Positions 12,583-25,330 of a DNA stretch of 64,000 bases are shown here, piece after piece. The DNA lies in contig NC_091136.1 of the NCBI RefSeq assembly GCF_041381155.1, forward strand, positions 48,474,284 through 48,538,283, read 5' to 3'. The first letter of the stretch is position 1, and each line of letters opens with the position of its first letter. The position numbers and the translations under genes are program-made. This DNA comes from Argopecten irradians. Its lineage: Eukaryota > Mollusca > Bivalvia > Pectinida > Pectinidae. A model generated the notes under the pieces. It had not been told where the DNA came from and made no database searches. It saw nothing but the letters and a program-made list of their open reading frames with translations.

Positions 12583-13950
12583 CTACACAGACAGAGGCAT
12601 TGACAGTTTGTTGTTGTATAGAAATTATAGTTCCGTATCCGGGACTTCAAACTTATTTATTTATGATACCAGCATCTCATCTAATTACAACTCACTCATT
12701 CACGTACAATATGCAATTAAACGCGCCTAATTATATATGAGTAGAACGGTTCACTGTAAGAACCTAACTGATTTTCCTGATATACTAGTCTACCTTCTAA
12801 CTTTACCACATATATATGAGTACAGGATGCAAAATAGGTTATCGTCGGGGTTTATTTACATATTGCCATTGTTGTATATAGACAAATTATTAAAAACTGT
12901 TGGAAAGTAGCTGCTTATGCCTATTTGACAAACACGCAAAACTTGCTGGTCCATTTACTCATTATGATCATGGGTTAAATACTCTTGACACGATCATGAA
13001 ACTGATGATTCGGTATGGACTCTGACTAAATACTTTGTTTTGTTTTTATTAGTTTAACGTCCTATTAACAGCCAGGGTCATGTAAGTACGTGCCAGAGGT
13101 TTGTTGGTGGAGGAAAGCCGACAACGACTTGTGTAACGCATGTGTAAAATGATATATTATAGCAATATATTTTAAATGAACATTTTGCGAGAAGCAAGTA
13201 TCTGCTGTAAAATAAACAGAGAAGTAAGTGAAGGTTTAAGACTCTGTTTAAACTAGTGAATTTTGTATGCATACATATCACTTCTTAGGTGTACTTGTAC
13301 ATAACTTAAATTGATATAAAGTGTCTATGTATTCGTCCTAACCTATCACTGTTGACTCGTAGATCCTTGTGTTGTTTGTAAATTTTGGCAAAATATGCAA
13401 AAAATTGTACAGTTTTTTGTTGCAAGTCTACAAGGTCAGGAACATTTATCTGTCACCATATAACCATGCCGTTATGTTTTCTTGTATTTATAGCATCTAG
13501 TAGGAGAAAAAAACATTTTCCACGCTATGTTCAGATGACATTGTAGCATTTAATATGTGTACACATGCATGTATATGCCATATCTGCATGTTATAATCTA
13601 CAGCCGCCATTTGGACAATATGGCATAACCATAGCTTAAAGCATATGTCATACACGATTTGTTATTGGAATAGATGGGTGTCTTCTTTTAAATGAATCCT
13701 AATTTGATACTAATAAGATAAACTCTGTATATATCTCTAAACTCTGGAGATATCGTTACTATGATGTTGGTTCCGTTATGACTCGTATTAGTCGTCGCTC
13801 TTACACAAGCTACTAAAATATATCTTATAACGAATTTTTCACATCTGCTTCACGAACATTTATATTTTATTTTGTGCTTTATTTTAAGCGTAAAATAAGC
13901 GCATTTCTTCATTTTGCTTTTCAAAACCACGTATTACTGACTTAAGTATG
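12583..13950. other. Intergenic stretch with a SINE-related fragment
   Basis: Positions 13,048-13,120 carry AGTTTAACGTCCTATTAACA and GGTTTGTTGGTGGAGGAA, the body of the SINE seen whole at 16,955-17,152 but without its tRNA-like head. I see nothing else recognisable. Confidence 0.5.
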
Positions 13951-14776
13951 GTTTTCCTAATTCAATCCGAACGTTTGTGTGAATTCAGGTTATCAATGAA
14001 TCCCATACGATTGAAATGTTACAATTTTCGTATACATTAGATCTGGCGATTATTGATTTGTTTGATGTGGAAAAGGAAATAATTCCTATTTCAAGCTGCT
14101 ATAGTTGTTAATGAGCTTAGCCCGTTTTCGAACCACAGTTGCTTCCCATCCTTAAAGTGATGGTCTATCGTAATGACAGCTAAACACTAAATAATACCTA
14201 GTTCAGATTTTATATTTGTCGCATCTTGTCAGCAACAGTGCTAATATCATAAGTCTATATGTACAGTTAAACCTGCATTAATGACCAACTCTGTATAAAG
14301 ACTACCTGGCTAATAAGACAACTTTTAAAACTACATTTCAACACAATTTAACCTGTGTATAAAGACCAACTTACTCTAAAGATCATCTTCCCCCTGTCCC
14401 TAGGATTGTCTCTATAGACAGGTGTCACTTTAATTTAGAATGATTGTTTAAATGATGAACTGGTTAACTCTTTGTAAAACAACGTTAAGCAGAATTGACA
14501 AAATACTCAAACAGCTGTAATTATTCTCAAATTGTCGTCTAAAATAAGAATGTTTGTAATTTCTAGCTGTAAATAGATGCTACTACAAAAGTAAGCAATA
14601 TACATTTTTATTGTATGTTATTATAGATAGCCACTAGAACCAGCATGTAAAATGATGTATCCGAAATATTAGAGTACATGTAATAGAAAAAATGCAAACC
14701 GTAAAAAAACCCAAAAAACAAAACAAAAAAACGCGAGAACAAAAAACTGGACGTGAAATTGCTTGCAAGAAGGTAT

Positions 14777-14782
14777 TTTATT
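14777..14782 (-). terminator. Poly(A) signal of the first ACh-binding-protein gene
   Basis: TTTATT on the plus strand gives AATAAA on the minus strand about 420 bases after the stop codon. The same signal with similar flanks lies at the matching place in the second copy (24,950-24,955), which supports it. Confidence 0.5.
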
Positions 14783-15200
14783 TGAAGTAAAAGGTAGAAA
14801 GCTTGGTTGGGGAGACAAGCTGCAGCGAATAAATTATGAATAAGAAGAATACTTACATTAAAAGTATTATGGAAAGCAGGTATGGTCCTTCGTGATTAGG
14901 GATGTCGGCAAAATAGTCCTAACAGACGTGAAATATACTATGTTTCAAATACTTGAGAGCTTCTGAAATTGATTCAGACTGATGGCAAATATACCCTCCT
15001 TGGTACCGTTTCACTATCTGACAAAAAGTTACATTCGACACTTTCTACTGTTCATATTATTAGTTCGCTAGGTTGTTTAATATGTTGTTTTCGTCATTGC
15101 CAATAAATGAAGTCAAAAGAAATGTGAAAAAGGTAATATTAGCGTTGTCTTCTCGTGGTGGGACTGACGATTCTTCTCGAAGTTTGGCTGATCCTCCTGT

Positions 15201-18200
15201 CTATGCACAACGATGGCGATGGTGTTTTGGTTTCAACTCCAACATGTACGTCAGCGTTGGGTAGGGATCGGGACAACAGTCATACCTTGCAACTTGATGA
15301 GTAACCGTTGAGTTGGTGATTGTCCAGTCATCGTCTTCGATCATATCGCTGAGGTTCAACACTCCACCAATACTAGCGATGTCCATCTTGTTCCCAGAGT
15401 ATACCCAGGAGCCTATCTTGACGTAGCAGGTATAGATCTCTTCACCACTTGTTGACACTTTGCATCTAAATGTGGTTACAGACGCTGGATAAAAAGTAAC
15501 CAGGCCGATATTTGTGACAACAACTCGTAAATTCTCCATATGTGGTTCGTGATCAGGTACATCACTGGAATCAACAAAAGAAATCTTCAAAGACATATGA
15601 GATATACTACTTTCCCAGCTATTTTCCTACATAGACCGAACAAGCTAGAGCTATATACATGGACAATTACCTTAGAGAAACCATAATACTATGAAGTTCT
15701 AATTGATAATGATAAAAATAAGTATTCTAATGAAGCACTGAATTTTTAGGTCACCTGACCATAGGTCATGGCGACCTATTTGATTAGTCTTTTATCCGTC
15801 GTCGTGCGTCCTCCGTCGTCCGTTAACATTTCATTGTGAACGCGATAACTTGTGTAAATATAAACCGAGCTTAATGAAGCGTTGTATATAAACTAACATT
15901 GGAAAGGTCTTGGACGAGATCGAAAATCAGCTTGATTCGACAGATATTTACGGAGTTATTGCCCTTTGCAATTATGATTACTGAATATTGTGAACATGAT
16001 AACTTGAGTAAATATGCACCGAGCTTACCAGAACGTTGTATGTAGACCAACATTGGAAAGATCTCGGACGAAATTATTTGAAAATCAGCTTGATTCGACG
16101 ATCATTTGCGGAATTATTGCCCTTTACAATAATAATTATTGAACCTTGTGAACACGGTAATGTTAGTAAATATGCAACAAGCATAATGAAACTTTGTTTG
16201 TAGAGCTATTAAATGTATTTTCATATTTCGTTGAACAAAAGACATCGGTTGGCTAGTAAATTACATTACTAATTGTATCAAATATCAGGTGATTGTTAAG
16301 GCCCATGGGCCTCTTGTTGTTGAAAAATCATCCTTTATGATTAAAAATTTCAAAAACATCAGTGTTTTTATCTGGCCTGGGAGCTATCAAAGAGGAAAGT
16401 GGTCACGTTTAATTTTGTCCACCACAAAATAAGCTAATTTTGAAACTATGATACATAGAAGTAAATAGAAGTAAGGGGCTACTGAATTTAGTAATTTCTA
16501 CAAGTTCGCGAGGATTGACTTTTGCGTATACTTTTATCAATATCGATGATGTTTATATTTACTAGGATCGTGAAAAAAATATGTTTACAGTATTGGAAAT
16601 GACATTTATATCAACTAATTTCAGTACAACATGTACATGTGTGTGTTCCATAAGGGGTCAGAGCTAACTTACAAGTTGTAAGTGACGATATCTGGAATCC
16701 AGATCAGATCGTAGAGGATATGTGTCTTGTTTATATTGTTGTAGTGTGTTGGATCCCACTTCAAACGCTCATCGGTCCACATCATCTGTTCCCATGTTCC
16801 AAGCTGGAGTTCGTCATGGTCCTGTTAATAGTATCAAATATTATTATCAATGGATAAGAATTGTGAAGTGATTGCTTAAAGTGCTAACAACCGTATAAGT
16901 CAGATCATTACCGGGCTAAATTCAAATTTAAATAAATTAATACCCTTTTTCATAGAGAGTTTATTAGTGTAACGTCCTATTAATAGCCATAGTCATTAAA
17001 GGACAAGCTAGGTTTGTTGGTGGAGGGAACCACCGACATGGTGTCAGTACCTGGCAACTGCCCCACGTGGGATTCGAACTTAGGCCCCAGATGTGGAGGG
17101 CTTGTGGTAATATCGAGAAATCTTAACCAATCGGCCAACGCGGCCTCCTTTTAAGTCTATCATGATTAACACAACGCACATCAAGAAAGGAACGGTTTGT
17201 AGAGAACAGAAACTGAACTCAAATACGCAGTTTATCTTTAGTGCCCGCGTTTGTGAGTATGAAAACTTGTTTCACCGATCGAACTTTCAAGAACGTTTTT
17301 TGTTATTATATCCTAGCAACCATAATTTGTTTTTGCAATTAATTTTTTGCAATGTCAGAAATATGATATCCATTATATTGCTATCGAACAATGTTATTTC
17401 AACCGAAAGGTAATAAAGTATAATCAGAAAAAATATCAGGTTATCAAATTGAAATTTGAGTTCGTAAAAATGATCATTTTATCGATTTAAATACATACTA
17501 TTCAAGAAATGATACTCACGCATTGGAGCATTTTTATAACAGACATAGTTTTATTTCTTTGTAGATAGTCTCGAATTTGAGGATTTTTATAACAGACAGT
17601 GTTATTTCTTTGTTAATACTAACGAATTCGAGGATTTTGATAACGGGCATAGTGTTTTTCTTTGCTGATACTCACGAATTTGAGGATTTTGATGACCGAC
17701 AAAGAATGCTCCACTATGACTACAGGTCGTTTCTCAGTAGTAGGGATCACATTCTTGTTATAGTCCCTCATCAGGTCATCAAACAGTTGGTTCTCCAAGA
17801 GATAGTTGCAACCTACAATATCAGTTAAACTGTACATGTCACATACATTTTAAAGCATTTTCCGACGGAAAAATAACTCATTAGATAATGACTCTGTCTC
17901 ACTGCATTTTCGGATACTGATATTAAACAAATTTTCTGCTTTCATCTTTCAGAATGATGTTGCCTTGATTATAGCAATTATAGTTGATTTGCTGTGTGCA
18001 AGCTTCATCATACTAGACATGGTTGTATCTAATCACAAATTAAAAATAAAAATTAAGAATTTTTGATTCGGTCCTCATGTTGTTAAACCACCCTGGTAGA
18101 ATCTCAGATAATGACATCGACCTTCGCCCTCGGTCACTATTGAATTGTACCAGGGCAGTATAAAATAATATGAACCTCAGCAAAGGTCCTTATTTGAGAA

Positions 18201-19839
18201 ATATCTTCTTAATATTGTTAATTATATGCCAAAACGCCGGTTAAGCCTAAAATATGAATTATTGATGAAAAGTACACACAATAACAACAATTGACAGTTT
18301 CAATATTAATTTATATAAGATTTTATTTTTTGAGATTATTGTACACGGCTTTATCTTACTTAAACATTCGACATTTCATTTAACATTCATGATAATATGA
18401 TCATTTGTCATATTCCTTAATCAGTTCTGAATAACCAATGCATTCATCATTTAACATTTCGTTTCTCGTTTTTGTGAAATGAAAGTTCCAGCATCATTCA
18501 TCATCTCATAAAAACATTTTATGTTGTTCTATATGTTATATATTACTCATGCCTGAAGAGGCAAATGTAAAGACTGTCGCGCATCGCCACTCACACCATA
18601 CGTGGGTTCCCCAAGCGACAACCACCGCGGCCCCAATTTTATAAGCCGTGCCCAAAGTACCTAGACCAACTACCATATAAGTATCTGGTTAGTTTAAGTG
18701 CTAGGTGGGAAAACTGACCCATCTTAAAGAATATTCTCCAAATCTTCTTGCATCGAATTAAAAAATACTGCATTACTTACTGATGAAAGACATCTGGCTC
18801 GAACAAACTTTTTGTTTCTCAATTGGGAAGTCTAAATGGTTAATGTAACCACCGTTGAGCCTATTTATTCATAGCCCTACAATTGCTAGAATAGCGCCAT
18901 TTAAGGCGAGAAATAAGTCAAATATCAATATTCCTTTATAAAACAATATTTACGACGATTCTGTTGTTACGGGAATAGCCACTGGCGTAGCAATGCGGCG
19001 GGAAACGTGGGGTCTTGACCCCACTGTTAGTGGGAACACATGAATGATTCGATTACAATCAGATGTCCAATTGAATTCATTGACGATGACGGGAAAAGAA
19101 AAATATACGGGTATTTTCAAAAAAAATATGCAAGTGTCGCGAGAATAGATAATATTCATTTCTCTAAAAAAACTGTAAATACAAGGAATAGATTTTTATT
19201 TTGTTGTGGTTATGACCTCATAATCTCAACAAAATAAGAATCTATTCCTTCAATATTTGACATTTGGCTACGCCCAAGTTATTCGCATACGTCGGCAAAT
19301 AACATTATCTTATCTTAGATATATCGTCTCATTTCGGATCAGACAATATCGAATCATGTAATTAATAGTCAGATATTGACTATGGATGTTGAGGTCAGTA
19401 TGTTATGGTATAACACCAAATAAATTCTACTAGGTTGATATAACATCATATTAACAACATCAAATTGATATATGTAGGAATTCATTATAGGACTAGTTCG
19501 TTTATTTGATATGCATGCTAAATACGAAAAGACATGATGACGCCTTCATATACTCATCATTGTAGCGTTGCGACGTCATCAGTGCGATATTAATTTGCTA
19601 GATTTCTAAAAATATAATGTAGTTAACAATGAGTCTATTTTTCAAAATAACGACTTTGATGTGGCCAATTGAAAATATTGGCAGTCGCTATGAACTTAAG
19701 CATAGATACTTAGAAATGTTGGTTAAAAGCATGCAAAGACTGCCGAAAATATTAAACTTTAAAAACGTTATTTAAAACATAACCATTACTTACCGACGAG
19801 GGTGGCCATAACGGCCATTATTCCGAGTGTCTGCAGCAT
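15201..19839 (-). CDS. Acetylcholine-binding protein, paralogue 1 (four exons)
   Basis: The exons are 19,839-19,794, 17,812-17,676, 16,821-16,673 and 15,564-15,201. All have GT/AG junctions and the phases agree, giving 231 residues. Residues 1-15 are a signal peptide (MLQTLGIMAVMATLV). The rest is a nicotinic-receptor-type ligand-binding domain that ends in a stop with no transmembrane part, as in the soluble AChBPs of snails (about 229 residues). Ligand-site residues are present: Trp71 (loop D), Tyr109 in WIPDIVTYN (loop A), Trp164 in KIGSWVYSG (loop B), and Tyr205, Cys207-Cys208 and Tyr212 in YDCCPDPY (loop C). The Cys loop (Cys145-Cys157) has only 11 intervening residues and lacks the FPFD motif of channel subunits. 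Asn92 and Asn195 are glycosylation sequons. Extra cysteines stand near both ends (17 and 230). The likely role is an extracellular pentamer that binds ACh or related ligands. A mineral-binding role, as reported for a related pearl-oyster protein (ACCBP), is an alternative. Confidence 0.9.
15750..16320. repeat. Dispersed bivalve-type repeat with internal tandem units
   Basis: It starts near GGTCACCTGACCATAGGTCA and ends at GGCCCATGGGCCTCTTG. Inside, a unit of about 138 bp containing CAGCTTGATTCGAC and TTATTGCCCTTT is repeated two to three times. It sits in the third intron of the first ACh-binding-protein gene and is missing at the same place in the second gene, so it was inserted after the duplication. 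The class is not assigned. Confidence 0.6.
16955..17152 (-). mobile_element. tRNA-derived SINE
   Basis: Read on the minus strand, the head carries a perfect A box (TGGCCGATTGG, 17,137-17,127) and a B box (AGTTCGAATCC, 17,080-17,070). These are the internal RNA polymerase III promoter of a tRNA-derived SINE. A body with TGCCAGGTACTGACACC and CCACCAACAAACC follows. It lies in the second intron of the first ACh-binding-protein gene and is absent from the paralogue, so it arrived after the duplication. A headless fragment of the same family is at 13,048-13,120. Confidence 0.75.
17514..17705 (-). repeat. Small tandem repeat built from an exon-intron junction
   Basis: The end of exon 2 of the first ACh-binding-protein gene plus its donor (plus-strand TACTCACGAATTTGAGGAT) appears four times, at about 17,514, 17,567, 17,617 and 17,669, spaced about 52 bp. 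Only the last unit is the working junction. The others are decayed and lie downstream in the intron. Copy B shows one extra degenerate unit at about 26,637. The duplicates add decoy donor sites. Confidence 0.65.
19182..19251. repeat. Short hairpin in intron 1
   Basis: CAAGGAATAGATTTTTATTT is followed about 25 bases later by its inverted copy AAATAAGAATCTATTCCTT (one indel or mismatch). It is a small foldback in the first intron of the first ACh-binding-protein gene. Confidence 0.45.
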
Positions 19840-19882
19840 GTTGGTATCAGGAAAGTATCTATAGGATTAGTATTTCGTCTGT

Positions 19883-19891
19883 CCTTATATA
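19883..19891 (-). promoter_or_regulatory. TATA box of the first ACh-binding-protein gene
   Basis: Plus-strand CCTTATATA gives TATATAAGG on the gene strand, about 45-50 bases before the start codon. The same element in the same surroundings (CGTCTGTCCTTATATA) precedes the second gene, so the promoter was duplicated with the gene. A TATA box this close implies a 5' UTR of only about 20 bases. Confidence 0.6.
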
Positions 19892-20820
19892 TCGTCCTCA
19901 TAACCTACTGCACATAAACTTTTCGAATTTCCCAGGCTCTGTGTTCTCTCTGGCATTCACCATCTGTCATTATTAAGTAATACGGGGCTTTAGCTCGTCA
20001 TAAAACTTTAATAAAAATTATAATTGAACTAATTTATCGGATAAGTTTTGGGCTGACCTTTCTGTCTGATCTGACGAGGTTGGCTATATTGTACGGCAGT
20101 ATATATCCTCCACTTTATAAAGACAATAAAGCTACAAATCTTACTGATGCTTGTTTTTATCAATTACTTTATAGTACACCTAATGAAATATTACTAAGCT
20201 TTGGCAAGGAATACATGACGGGGTGCTATACGAAAGAATCTATTATTGTTTAAGATTGGTTCCCGCGTACATTAGTGATTTTTTCAACCACGAAACTGGA
20301 AAATTTATTACCAAAATCAATAAAAATATTATCAAATAGATGTACTGCATAATTACTCCAAATTATTTACATAATAATTTGAGTGAAATCATGATGTAAA
20401 ATAGGTTATATGTATCATATTAAAAAGAGTTAAGAAGTCTGGACTTTTACAACATTCGGTTGACTAAGCATGTCTTTAACAATAAAACAGTCATATACTC
20501 ATCGTGCACGTGATATCTTTATACGGGATATAAGACTTTCTTTTGAGAATTCATTTAAATATATCTTGTATAGACACATTGCTGATCGATTTAAAATACA
20601 ATCTCTGGAATTGTATTATTGTGTAACAATTCAATTTTGCTTGTTAAGAGCATTTTCATTGGCTCAAAAATTACTTTAAAGCCCATAAAGAAAAATGGCG
20701 TCGCCGTTTCTAACATTGCTTTTGATTGACTGAGATGACGGCGTAATGATTCCATATACAAAAGAGTCCCAAAATGAATTATGAATATTGAAGAGATCAT
20801 CTTTAGTAAATTGAATTATA

Positions 20821-20972
20821 AGGATTAATTTGAATAGATTTTTATGTTATGGAGATATAACACAAAAATCTGAGAGTACTCTCATCATAAACGCTTCGCG
20901 GTTTATTTAGAGCACACTCAGATTTTTGTGTTATATCTCCATAACAAAAAAAAATCTATTCAATTTAATCCT
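20821..20972. repeat. Near-perfect foldback element
   Basis: Arms of about 60 bp face each other. AAGGATTAATTTGAATAGAT and GGAGATATAACACAAAAATC on the left are matched by the inverted copies on the right, ending AATCCTT. The loop is about 25 bp around CTCATCATAAACGC. This is a MITE-like hairpin without coding capacity. Confidence 0.7.
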
Positions 20973-21579
20973 TAAGTAAATACACGCCGTAACTATGGAA
21001 ACCTACGCCAGGGGGGAATTAACACTAATTACGTACGCGAAGGTCGCTTGGTCGGAAAAATCCCGCCCCCCGCGCGTAATATTTTGTACCTGTAGGTGTA
21101 TCTATCGCGAAAATAACAATACCGCAAAAGAACAGGAAAATCGAGAAATTAAGCACTTGCGAAAATATCCATGTTTACAGTATATTAATAAAATACAAAA
21201 AAAAAATTCTTATACATACCTCGGCGGCTAAGAGACTTCGGTTGTCGCGCAAAATACCTCAGATTTGGCCTATATTGTTTCTGTATTATTAATTCGTCAA
21301 TTAAACAATTCGAATGTAATGAATATCTTAAATTAAAATCCAGAAAATAAAATATTTGAGAAATTTTGAATCAATGGAATGAAAAAGATAGTGTTAGTGT
21401 GGAACTATATTTTGGGTACTTCCTGAGCTTGACAACATTTCCCACCAGATTGGAGTCAGCTGTTACGGGATTCCATCAATTGACCGACTGTTTAAAAAAA
21501 GAAGTTTTACTTATCGGAACAATACATTTGAAAGAAATATTCGGTTGAAATGTAAATAAAAGGAAGGATTTTTTATTTT

Positions 21580-22030
21580 TATGGTCATTTGACCCGAAGG
21601 GTCAGGATGACCTATTGTCATCATGCACCGTGCGCCGTGCGTAAACTTTTCATTCAAATGACTTCTTCTCAATAACTGAAAGGCCCAGGGCACTGATATT
21701 TGGCCTGTAGCATTCTTCATTCAAGGTCACAGGCGTCAAAATGGCTAAAATCTTTTAAACAACTTCTTCTCAAGACCCAGAAGGCCCAGGGTATTGGTTC
21801 TGGGCCTGTAGCATGCTGGGATAAGGGCTACCAAGTTTGTTCAAATGAATGGCATTGACCTTCACTTAACGTCACAGGTGAATAGGCTAAAATCCTTTAA
21901 ACAACTTCTTGTGAATAACTAAGAGGCCTAAAGACCTGATATTGGGCCCGTGGCATGTTTGGATGAATAGCTATCACGTTTTATCAAATGAATGACCTTG
22001 ACCTTCATGTCTCTTGTTTGTTGTTTACTG
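21580..22030. repeat. Dispersed bivalve-type repeat with internal units
   Basis: It opens with GGTCATTTGACCCGAAGGGT and CACCGTGCGCCGTGCG. Units of about 120-130 bp then repeat two to three times, each with AAACAACTTCTTCTC, GGCCCAGGG/GGCCTG and AATGACCTTGACCTTCA motifs. The family is widespread in bivalve sequence as I remember it. The class is not assigned. Confidence 0.55.
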
Positions 22031-22959
22031 GTGTGTAAACTGCATTTGTTGGACAGATATTTCAACATGACGGGCTAACACGCGTCATTTGAAATATCCA
22101 ATGCATTGGTTTTAATTTTACAAGTACAAATAACAGCTGAAAATGATTTTTGGCAGTACTGCCAAAACTCATACAGTGGTATTAGTTAGTAACTGTTGTT
22201 GATTTCTGTAGATTGTTTTCACCTTAACATAAACAAAACTGTTACATTGCAAAAAAAAAAAAAAAAATCTGTGCCGTAACTCTTGAATACTTTTTACAGT
22301 TTATTCCATTAAATTTGTTGGTTTTCATTAGATTACTGAAGAAAATATAACATTCAAAAATTTCGTTCAGTTATGGAAATATAACTAAATTTCATCATAA
22401 GCTTTAATAATTAAGTACGAATATTTCACGTTTTTCTGATTTATTTTAAATGTGCATTGATAAATATTGGTTCATTTGCGTTCAATGTTTGAATTATTGT
22501 TACATTCATTACTTACTATGAGAGTATACGTTTTTATTGTAATACGTTCTCTCCTGGGAATGTTTATTGCTGACGATAGGATTTTTTTTCTGACATCCAA
22601 AATTTTACAATGATACTTAGAGAGGCATTACTTAGAGAGGCATTACTGTGTTGCGATTGTGGTATATATATATATATTATTTTTCAGGCTATGCGTGTTA
22701 CATATAATTATGTTTTTTACTGCAAGCTGGTCCAGGCTCAACTTCGAAAGAAGGAAAAAGTTCCTCACAACTGCCATTATGTTTTCACTATTCCTCACTG
22801 GAATTCCATGTATCAATTGATTATTCCCCCGATTTCTAGCTCTCGAATTTTCTGTTCGCCCTATTTATTCAGAACTCTTCTCATTAATAGAGCCATTTAC
22901 CTTCACTTTATTTTCGAAGTCCAATACAACCCTTCGATTTTTCTTGACGTCAGCAAGCT

Positions 22960-23770
22960 CGTCTGTAAGTGTGTTTTTAAGATCAAGTACGAGGGAATTA
23001 ATTTCTTCATCGCGATCGAGGATTATTTGTTCAACGAAACACGTGCTATCCGTGTTGGGACCAATGCTATTTTCGAATTAGTTATGATCACTTGTGTTTG
23101 TCCTTTTGGAAGTACCTTATCACTGAAGATAAAATCCTTATTCAAAATGAAACTAGCATTACTGGCCAAATTATGTGGGGGAAACGTAAGACTATAATCA
23201 GGATTCATAACAAAAAACATAACGTTCCTTTTCTGGTCACAAACAATACTAACCTGCAATGTTTCCAATTTAGAATTTCACACCATATTTTGACAATGTC
23301 TTATCTTTTTAAAATAGGTCTATCTAACAATCCATAATGTAAGCTTTGCTTTACAGAAGGGAGACAATTACTTATCTCTTGTGGGAGTGTACTGAAAAAT
23401 CAATAAAGAAATGGCGCTCTTTGGAATATTCAACCACATTGGAATATTTAACAGGATTGATAAAAATTTTTACTTTATATTCAACACTACATTTATAAAA
23501 GTAGATGCTTACAAAATTCACTTAATGTTATGAGATTGGTCAATTTCATCAAAGATTGTCATACGACGCAATATATAGCCTATGGAAAAGGTTAAATTTA
23601 CTAAGAGAAATTTAATAATGTTTTGAAAAATGAATAAATTTGTAAATCTTGTCTAAACCTTGACTTTTTAACATTGTTCATTGTATGTGCTACTGCATTT
23701 GTATACATAGAGTATGTTCAACTATGTTGTATTTTCCTTTTTTTAATTCATGGCATTGAATAATAATAAT
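22960..23770 (+). mobile_element. LINE 3' end, L1-like, decayed
   Basis: Frames on the plus strand hold the C-terminal part of a LINE reverse-transcriptase protein. A segment like FQFRISHHILTMSYLFKIGL is followed by the zinc-knuckle-type region with NPxCKLCF, and then in another frame ETITYLLWECTEKSIKKW at about 23,362-23,415. That order is usual at the end of L1/Tx1-type ORF2. At least one frame change and several stops break it. The 3' boundary may be the AATAATAATAATT run near 23,760. Its left end is unclear. Confidence 0.6.
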
Positions 23771-23837
23771 TCATTTCTTTCAGTTAAGCAAGCTACTGTA
23801 TAAGGTCATGTATGGAAATTAAAAAGTGCAATATGAT

Positions 23838-23872
23838 CTCCTCCTCCTCCTCTCCTCCTCCTCCTCCTCCTC
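23838..23872. repeat. (CTC)n microsatellite
   Basis: A run of CTC/CTT triplets near 23,838-23,872 continues as C/T-rich sequence to about 23,985. Confidence 0.85.
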
Positions 23873-24949
23873 ACCCCTTCTTCCTAGCCCTGTCTATATA
23901 TCTCTTTCTTCTCAAATCTCCTCCACCATTTTCTTCTCTTCTCTGCACCTTTTCTTCTATATTCCTTCTCTCCTCTGCCTTTTTTAAAAATCAAAAGTAG
24001 GCAATGCTCTCTGTTAAAATCTTATTTGCGAATGTGTAGATAGATGTTTAAGACACTTTTATTGTCACATTGCAACGTCTTTGAAAATAAAAGAAATATA
24101 AAAGTATGAGGGGTTCCATTTCGGAATTACTTAACCGATGTTGTTTTCGATTTAGTTCTAATCAATATCCTTAGGTGTGTCCTTTTGGAAGTACCATGTC
24201 ACTGATTACTGTTGTGTTTGTGACATTTGTTTACTTACCGCTCTACATGACCCTGTGCTAAATGTATTTATCCTTGACAACTACGTATTTGTGCCTGCAC
24301 TCTTATTTCCAACCTACCCCAGGCGCCATCTTACCGGAAGTTCCCCGTAATTGTGACTTAATGACAATGATCCTAATTCGGCCCGAACGTTTATGGGAAT
24401 TCAGTTGTATGTTTTAGTGTAGATCTACATTACATCAGGCAACAGTCAATATTAACAGCAAAACCTGCCTTAGCGACCAACTCTTTATAAAGACTACCTG
24501 CTTTAATAACGACCAATTTTAGCTTTATTCGGTCTGTGTATAGAGACCACCTGAATGTAAAGATAATTTTCCTCTATCCTTTGGGTGGACTTTATAAACA
24601 GGTTCATTGTAATTTAGAAATACGTGCTTATATTGACGAATCGCCAACTGTCAATCAATCCGCACGTGACTTTGCATTTTCTATTGTATGATACGATGTT
24701 AGTTCCGATACTTAATAAATATACGTGCGTATGCAAGCAATTATTCTGAACTATTTTTTATAAGTAAAACAACTTTACGGGAAACCTCACGAATTAAATG
24801 ATTGTGTCTAAAATCATACTAATTGCAAGTTTACCTGTAAATGGATGATACTACAAGTTACAGTCATAGGTAGTCAAAAGAATCGACATGTAAAATATGT
24901 ATCCGGAAGTTTATGTCAGAAAATGGACGTGAAAATTACTTGAAGATAT

Positions 24950-24955
24950 TTTATT
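24950..24955 (-). terminator. Poly(A) signal of the second ACh-binding-protein gene
   Basis: Minus-strand AATAAA about 380 bases after the stop, at the position that matches 14,777-14,782 in the first copy. Confidence 0.5.
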
Positions 24956-25330
24956 TGATGGTAATGGTAAAATTTGTTGAACACTTGATTGGGGAGACCG
25001 GATGCAGCCAAATATTAAAGTATCATTTAAAGCAGGTGTGAACAGGATGACGGCGGAAGTATCCTAATAGACTTGAAATACATGTATACCATGTTTCAAA
25101 ATAATTGTTTTCCAAAGAGTTTCCAAAAGTGACTCAGGCGTTGCACTTTTTGACAAAACAGTTACATGTTATCTTTACTGCTGTTCATACTTTAGTTCAC
25201 TACTAGTTGTTAAATTTATTATTTTCGTCATGGCAAGTACATGAAATCAAGAAAGATTTGAAAAAGGGATGATGATAGCGTTGTCTTCTCGAGGTGAGCC
25301 TGACGATTCTTGTTGGGCTGGTCCTCCTGT

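Larger units (their letters stand above)
13950..20165. repeat. Segmental tandem duplication, copy A
   Basis: This block and 24,365-28,890 share sequence in the same order and orientation. At the left edge are CCGAACGTTT...GAATTCAG and the 'CCAACTCT...TATAAAGACTACCTG' stretches. All four exons of an acetylcholine-binding-protein gene follow. The right edge is GACAATAAAGCTACAAATCT. Copy A is about 1.7 kb longer, in part because a 570-bp repeat (15,750-16,320) and a SINE (16,955-17,152) sit in its introns and are absent from copy B. The exact breakpoints are estimates by eye. Confidence 0.8.

Noticed and set aside
22610-23197. A 195-codon open frame on the plus strand
   Set aside because: It has no family resemblance and its 3' part runs across a decayed LINE in other frames, so I take it as chance.
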